A stretch of DNA of 64,000 bases from Oasisia sp. SBJ-2009 (Eukaryota; Annelida; Polychaeta; Sabellida; Siboglinidae): positions 25,186,213-25,250,212 of the forward strand of contig OZ024861.1 of assembly GCA_964017155.1 (NCBI GenBank), read 5' to 3'. The notes beneath the pieces are model-generated. The model ran no database searches. It saw only the letters and a list, made by a program, of their open reading frames with translations, and was not told the DNA's origin. A program made the translations under genes and the position numbers. Of the stretch, positions 59,601-64,000 are shown one piece after another. Numbering within the stretch: position 1 is the stretch's first letter; each line of letters starts with the position of its first letter.

Positions 59601-62600
59601 GTGTCTACATGAACAAACAGAACCAGGTATCTATGAACAAACAGAACCAGGTATCTATGAACAAACAGGATCAGGTATCTATGAACAAACAGGACCAGGT
59701 ATCCATGAACAAACAAAACCAGGTATCTATGAACAAACAGAACCAGATATCTGATGAACAAACATAACCAGGTATCTATGAACAAACAGAACCAGGTATA
59801 TATGAACAAACAGAACCAGGTATATATGAACAAACAAAGCCAGGTATCTATGAACAAACAGAACCAGGTATATATGAACAAACAGAGCCAGGTATCTATG
59901 AACAAACAGAGCCAGGTATCTATGAACAAACAGAACCAGGTATCTATGAACAAACAGAACCAGGTATCTATGAACAAACAGAACCAGGTATCTATAAACA
60001 AACAGAGCCAGGTGTCTATGAACACACAGAACAAGGTGTCTACATGAACAAACAAAGCCAGGTATCTATGAACAAACAAAGCCAGGTATATATGAACAAA
60101 CAGAACCAGGTATCTATGAACAAACAGAACCAGGTATATATGAACAAACAGAACCAGGTATCTATGAACAAACAGGACCAGGTATCCATGAACAAACAGG
60201 ACCAGGTATCTATGAACAAACAGGACCAGGTATCTATGAACAAACAGAACCAGGTATCTATGAACAAACAGAACCTGGTATCTATGAACAAACAGAACCT
60301 GGTATCTATGAACAAACAGAACCAGGTATCTATGAACAAACAGAGCCAGGTGTCTATGAACAAACAGGACCAGGTATCTATGCACAAACAGAACCAGGTA
60401 TCTACGAACAAACAGAACCAGGTATCTATGAACAAACAGAGCCAGATATCTATTAACACACAGAACCAGGTATCTATGAACAAACAGAACCAGGTATCTA
60501 TGAACAAACAGGACCAAGAATCTATGAACAAACAGGACCAGGTGTCTACATGAACAAACAAAGCCAGGTATCTATGAACAAACAGAACCAGATATCTGAT
60601 GAACAAACAGAACCAGGTATCTATGAACAAACAGAACCAGGTATATATGAACAAACAGAACCAGGTATCTATGAACAAACAGGACCAGGTATCCATGAAC
60701 AAACAGGACCAGGTATCTATGAACAAACAGGACCAGGTATCTATGAACAAACAGAACCAGGTATCTATGAACAAACAGAACCTGGTATCTATGAACAAAC
60801 AGAACCTGGTATCTATGAACAAACAGAACCAGGTATCTATGAACAAACAGAGCCAGGTGTCTATGAACAAACAGGACCAGGTATCTATGAACAAACAGAA
60901 CCAGGTATCTACGAACAAACAGAACCAGGTATCTATGAACAAACAGAGCCAGATATCTATTAACACACAGAACCAGGTATCTATGAACAAACAGAACCAG
61001 GTATCTATGAACAAACAGGACCAAGAATCTATGAACAAACAGGACCAGGTATCTATGAACAAACAGGACCAGGTATCTATGAACAAACAGGACCAGGTAT
61101 CTATGAACAAACAAAGCCAGGTATCTATGAACAAACAGAACCAGATATCTGATGAACAAACAGAACCAGGTATCTATGAACAAACAGAACCAGGTATATA
61201 TGAACAAACAGAACCAGGTATCTATGAACAAACAAAGCCAGGTATATATGAACAAACAGAACCAGGTATATATGAACAAACAGAACCAGGTATCTATGAA
61301 CAAACAAAGCCAGGTATCTATGAACAAACAGAACCAGATATCTGATGAACAAACAGAACCAGGTATCTATGAACAAACAGAACCAGGTATATATGAACAA
61401 ACAGAACCAGGTATCTATGAACAAACAAAGCCAGGTATATATGAACAAACAGAACCAGGTATCTATGAACAAACAGAGCCAGGTATCTATGAACAAACAG
61501 CACCAGGTATCTATGAACAAACAGAACCAGGTACCTATGAACAAACAGAACCAGATATCTGATGAACAAACAGAACCAGATATCTGATGAACAAACAGAA
61601 CCAGGTATCTATGAACAAACAGAACCAGGTGTCTACATGAACAAACAGAACCAGGTATCTATGAACACACAGAACCAGGTGTCTACATGAACAAACAGAA
61701 CCAGGTATCTATGAACAAACAGAACCAGGTATCTATGAACAAACAGGATCAGGTATCTATGAACAAACAGGACCAGGTATCCATGAACAAACAGGACCAG
61801 GTATCTATGAACAAACAGGACCAGGTATCTATGAACAAACAGAACCAGGTATCTATGAACAAACAGAACCTGGTATCTGATGAACAAACAGAACCAGGTA
61901 TCTATGAACAAACAGAACCAGGTATATATGAACAAACAGAACCAGGTATATATGAACAAACAAAGCCAGGTATCTATGAACAAACAGAACCAGGTATCTA
62001 TGAACAAACAGAGCCAGGTATCTATGAACAAACAGAGCCAGGTATCTATGAACAAACAGAACCAGGTATCTATGAACAAACAGAACCAGGTATCTATGAA
62101 CAAACAGAACCAGGTATCTATAAACAAACAGAGCCAGGTGTCTATGAACACACAGAACCAGGTGTCTACATGAACAAACAAAGCCAGGTATCTATGAACA
62201 AACAGAACCAGATATCTGATGAACAAACAGAACCAGGTATCTATGAACAAACAGAACCAGGTATATATGAACAAACAGAACCAGGTATCTATGAACAAAC
62301 AGGACCAGGTATCCATGAACAAACAGGACCAAGTATCTATGAACAAACAGGACCAGGTATCTATGAACAAACAGAACCAGGTATCTATGAACAAACAGAA
62401 CCTGGTATCTATGAACAAACAGAACCTGGTATCTATGAACAAACAGAACCAGGTATCTATGAACAAACAGAGCCAGGTGTCTATGAACAAACAGGACCAG
62501 GTATCTATGAACAAACAGAACCAGGTATCTACGAACAAACAGAACCAGGTATCTATGAACAAACAGAGCCAGATATCTATTAACACACAGAACCAGGTAT

Positions 62601-63440
62601 CTATGAACAAACAGAACCAGGTATCTATGAACAAACAGGACCAATAATCTATGAACAAACAGGACCAGGTATCTATGAACAAACAGGACCAGGTATCTAT
62701 GAACAAACAGGACCAGGTATCTATGAACAAACAAAGCCAGGTATCTATGAACAAACAGAACCAGATATCTGATGAACAAACAGAACCAGGTATCTATGAA
62801 CAAACAGAACCAGGTATATATGAACAAACAGAACCAGGTATCTATGAACAAACAAAGCCAGGTATATATGAACAAACAGAACCAGGTATCTATGAACAAA
62901 CAGAGCCAGGTATCTATGAACAAACAGCACCAGGTATCTATGAACAAACAGAACCAGGTACCTATGAACAAACAGAACCAGGTATCTATAAACAAACAGA
63001 GCCAGGTGTCTATGAACACACAGAACCAGGTGTCTACATGAACAAACAGAACCAGGTATCTATGAACAAACAGAACCAGGTATCTATGAACAAACAGGAT
63101 CAGGTATCTATGAACAAACAGGACCAGGTATCCATGAACAAACAGGACCAGGTATCTATGAACAAACAGGACCAGGTATCTATGAACAAACAGAACCAGG
63201 TATCTATGAACAAACAGAACCTGGTATCTATGAACAAACAGAACCAGGTATCTATGAACAAACAGAGCCAGGTGTCTATGAACAAACAGAACCAGGTATC
63301 TATGAACAAACAGAGCCAGGTGTCTATGAACAAACAGAACCAGATATCTATGAACAAACAGAACCAGCTATCTATGAACAAACAGAACCAGGTATCTATG
63401 AATAAACAGAACCAGGTATCTATGAACAAACAGAACTTGG
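56655..63440. repeat. 24-bp minisatellite, about 280 units, with higher-order structure
   Basis: The basic unit is CCAGGTATCTATGAACAAAC followed by AGAA. Variants include AGGA, AGAG, AAAG, GTATAT and GTGTCT. A 25-bp form (GATATCTGATGAAC) and an extended form (GTGTCTACATGAAC) mark a larger period: the latter recurs 1519 bp apart (57213 and 58732). Because 24 is a multiple of 3, two plus-strand and two minus-strand frames stay open for hundreds of codons (YEQTEPGI, MNKQNQVS, FIDTWFCL, LFVHRYLV). These are predicted artefacts, since opposite strands are equally open and no splice or promoter context is seen. Confidence 0.97.
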
Positions 63441-64000
63441 TATTTGGTATATACACTGAGCTTGATCTTTGAGGATATTGGTGCATAAGAAGTCATTATT
63501 ATTATTTATAACAAACAGAACTAGCGATAAGGCTGCTCTCTTAGATTAGCCCTCGGCAACCGTTTCACTAGAAATAAACTGAATTCACTGTTAAATTTAA
63601 GGATTTCTCTGTTATGTATCAAAGAGCAATATTTCTTCTATCAAGATGATTCATCTATTTTCTCTCTCATATAATTTCTAGATAACTGTACAAAAAACTT
63701 ATGTAGCATCTATTTATACATGTTAGCCACCATGTGAACTTGCGATTCAATCATGCACATGTAAACTTCGTTGATGTCGACTTTTTTGCTCTTTCAAAAA
63801 ACAAATCACCTCCAAATCAGTGGGCTGCAAACAGACTATCTGCCGGCAATTGGATTCTGTGGTCACCAAATGCAGTAACCAGAGTCAGTTCTTGGAACCA
63901 CTTTTTAACAAACCAAAGTCAACATATATTTTAGTTATTTATACACTACATATTGGACTTCAAAGGTGGAGATCACAGACTTAGATCTTGCTAAACCAGT
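63441..64000. other. No gene seen
   Basis: AT-rich DNA past the minisatellite. The 66-codon frame at 63734-63934 has no recognised domain. Confidence 0.4.

Noticed and set aside
54050..61580. CRISPR array
   Set aside because: Repeats are contiguous, without unique spacers, in a eukaryotic setting with introns and SINEs.
56619..63486. Very long open frames in the 24-bp array, both strands
   Set aside because: The unit length is a multiple of 3 and contains few stops, so frames stay open on both strands at once. There is no domain, signal or splice context.

Overview
This is a eukaryotic, repeat-rich genomic window: introns with GT-AG sites, tRNA-headed SINEs, hAT-, piggyBac-, MULE- and CR1/L2-type relics, and several minisatellites. 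No bacterial gene organisation is seen. The repeat content and protein similarity fit a marine invertebrate, possibly a mollusc or other lophotrochozoan, but the species cannot be read from the sequence.

The one gene I can name is on the minus strand. Nine exons between 18909 and 4234 give about 498 residues of malonyl-CoA decarboxylase (MLYCD). All junctions have GT-AG sites and matching phases, and the length is close to the human protein (493 aa). The serine-containing SLSPIPGF motif and the histidine of the NPVAHFHL motif are kept. The usual peroxisomal -SKL tail is not: the protein ends KSS. The introns hold SINEs, MITEs, a 101-bp-arm foldback, a minisatellite and a 2.2-kb hAT-like element.

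Upstream, still on the minus strand, are four candidate exons: a CpG-rich exon at 23424-23549, an exon at 28703-28834, and two related ATG-bearing first exons at 34006-34185 and 45635-45874. The two first exons share a VKQE...VTDYD.SG motif. All four end in phase 0 with good donors and could in principle splice into MLYCD. They could instead belong to a separate unidentified gene, perhaps a transcription regulator.

The rest is accessory DNA. Two hAT-like copies lie in opposite orientation (10426-12660 and 23691-25792) and bracket five MLYCD exons. Two elements are flanked by TTAA (27392-28525 and 37642-39133); the second keeps piggyBac-like transposase ends. There are four copies of a CCAGCAAACA-ended MITE, eight of a CTTTATGCAG-ended MITE and many SINE fragments. 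A G-rich 23-bp minisatellite (34693-36341) lies 0.5 kb upstream of one candidate first exon. A 24-bp minisatellite of about 6.8 kb (56655-63440) has a 1519-bp higher-order period. The long open frames inside the minisatellites follow from their unit lengths and are not called as genes.
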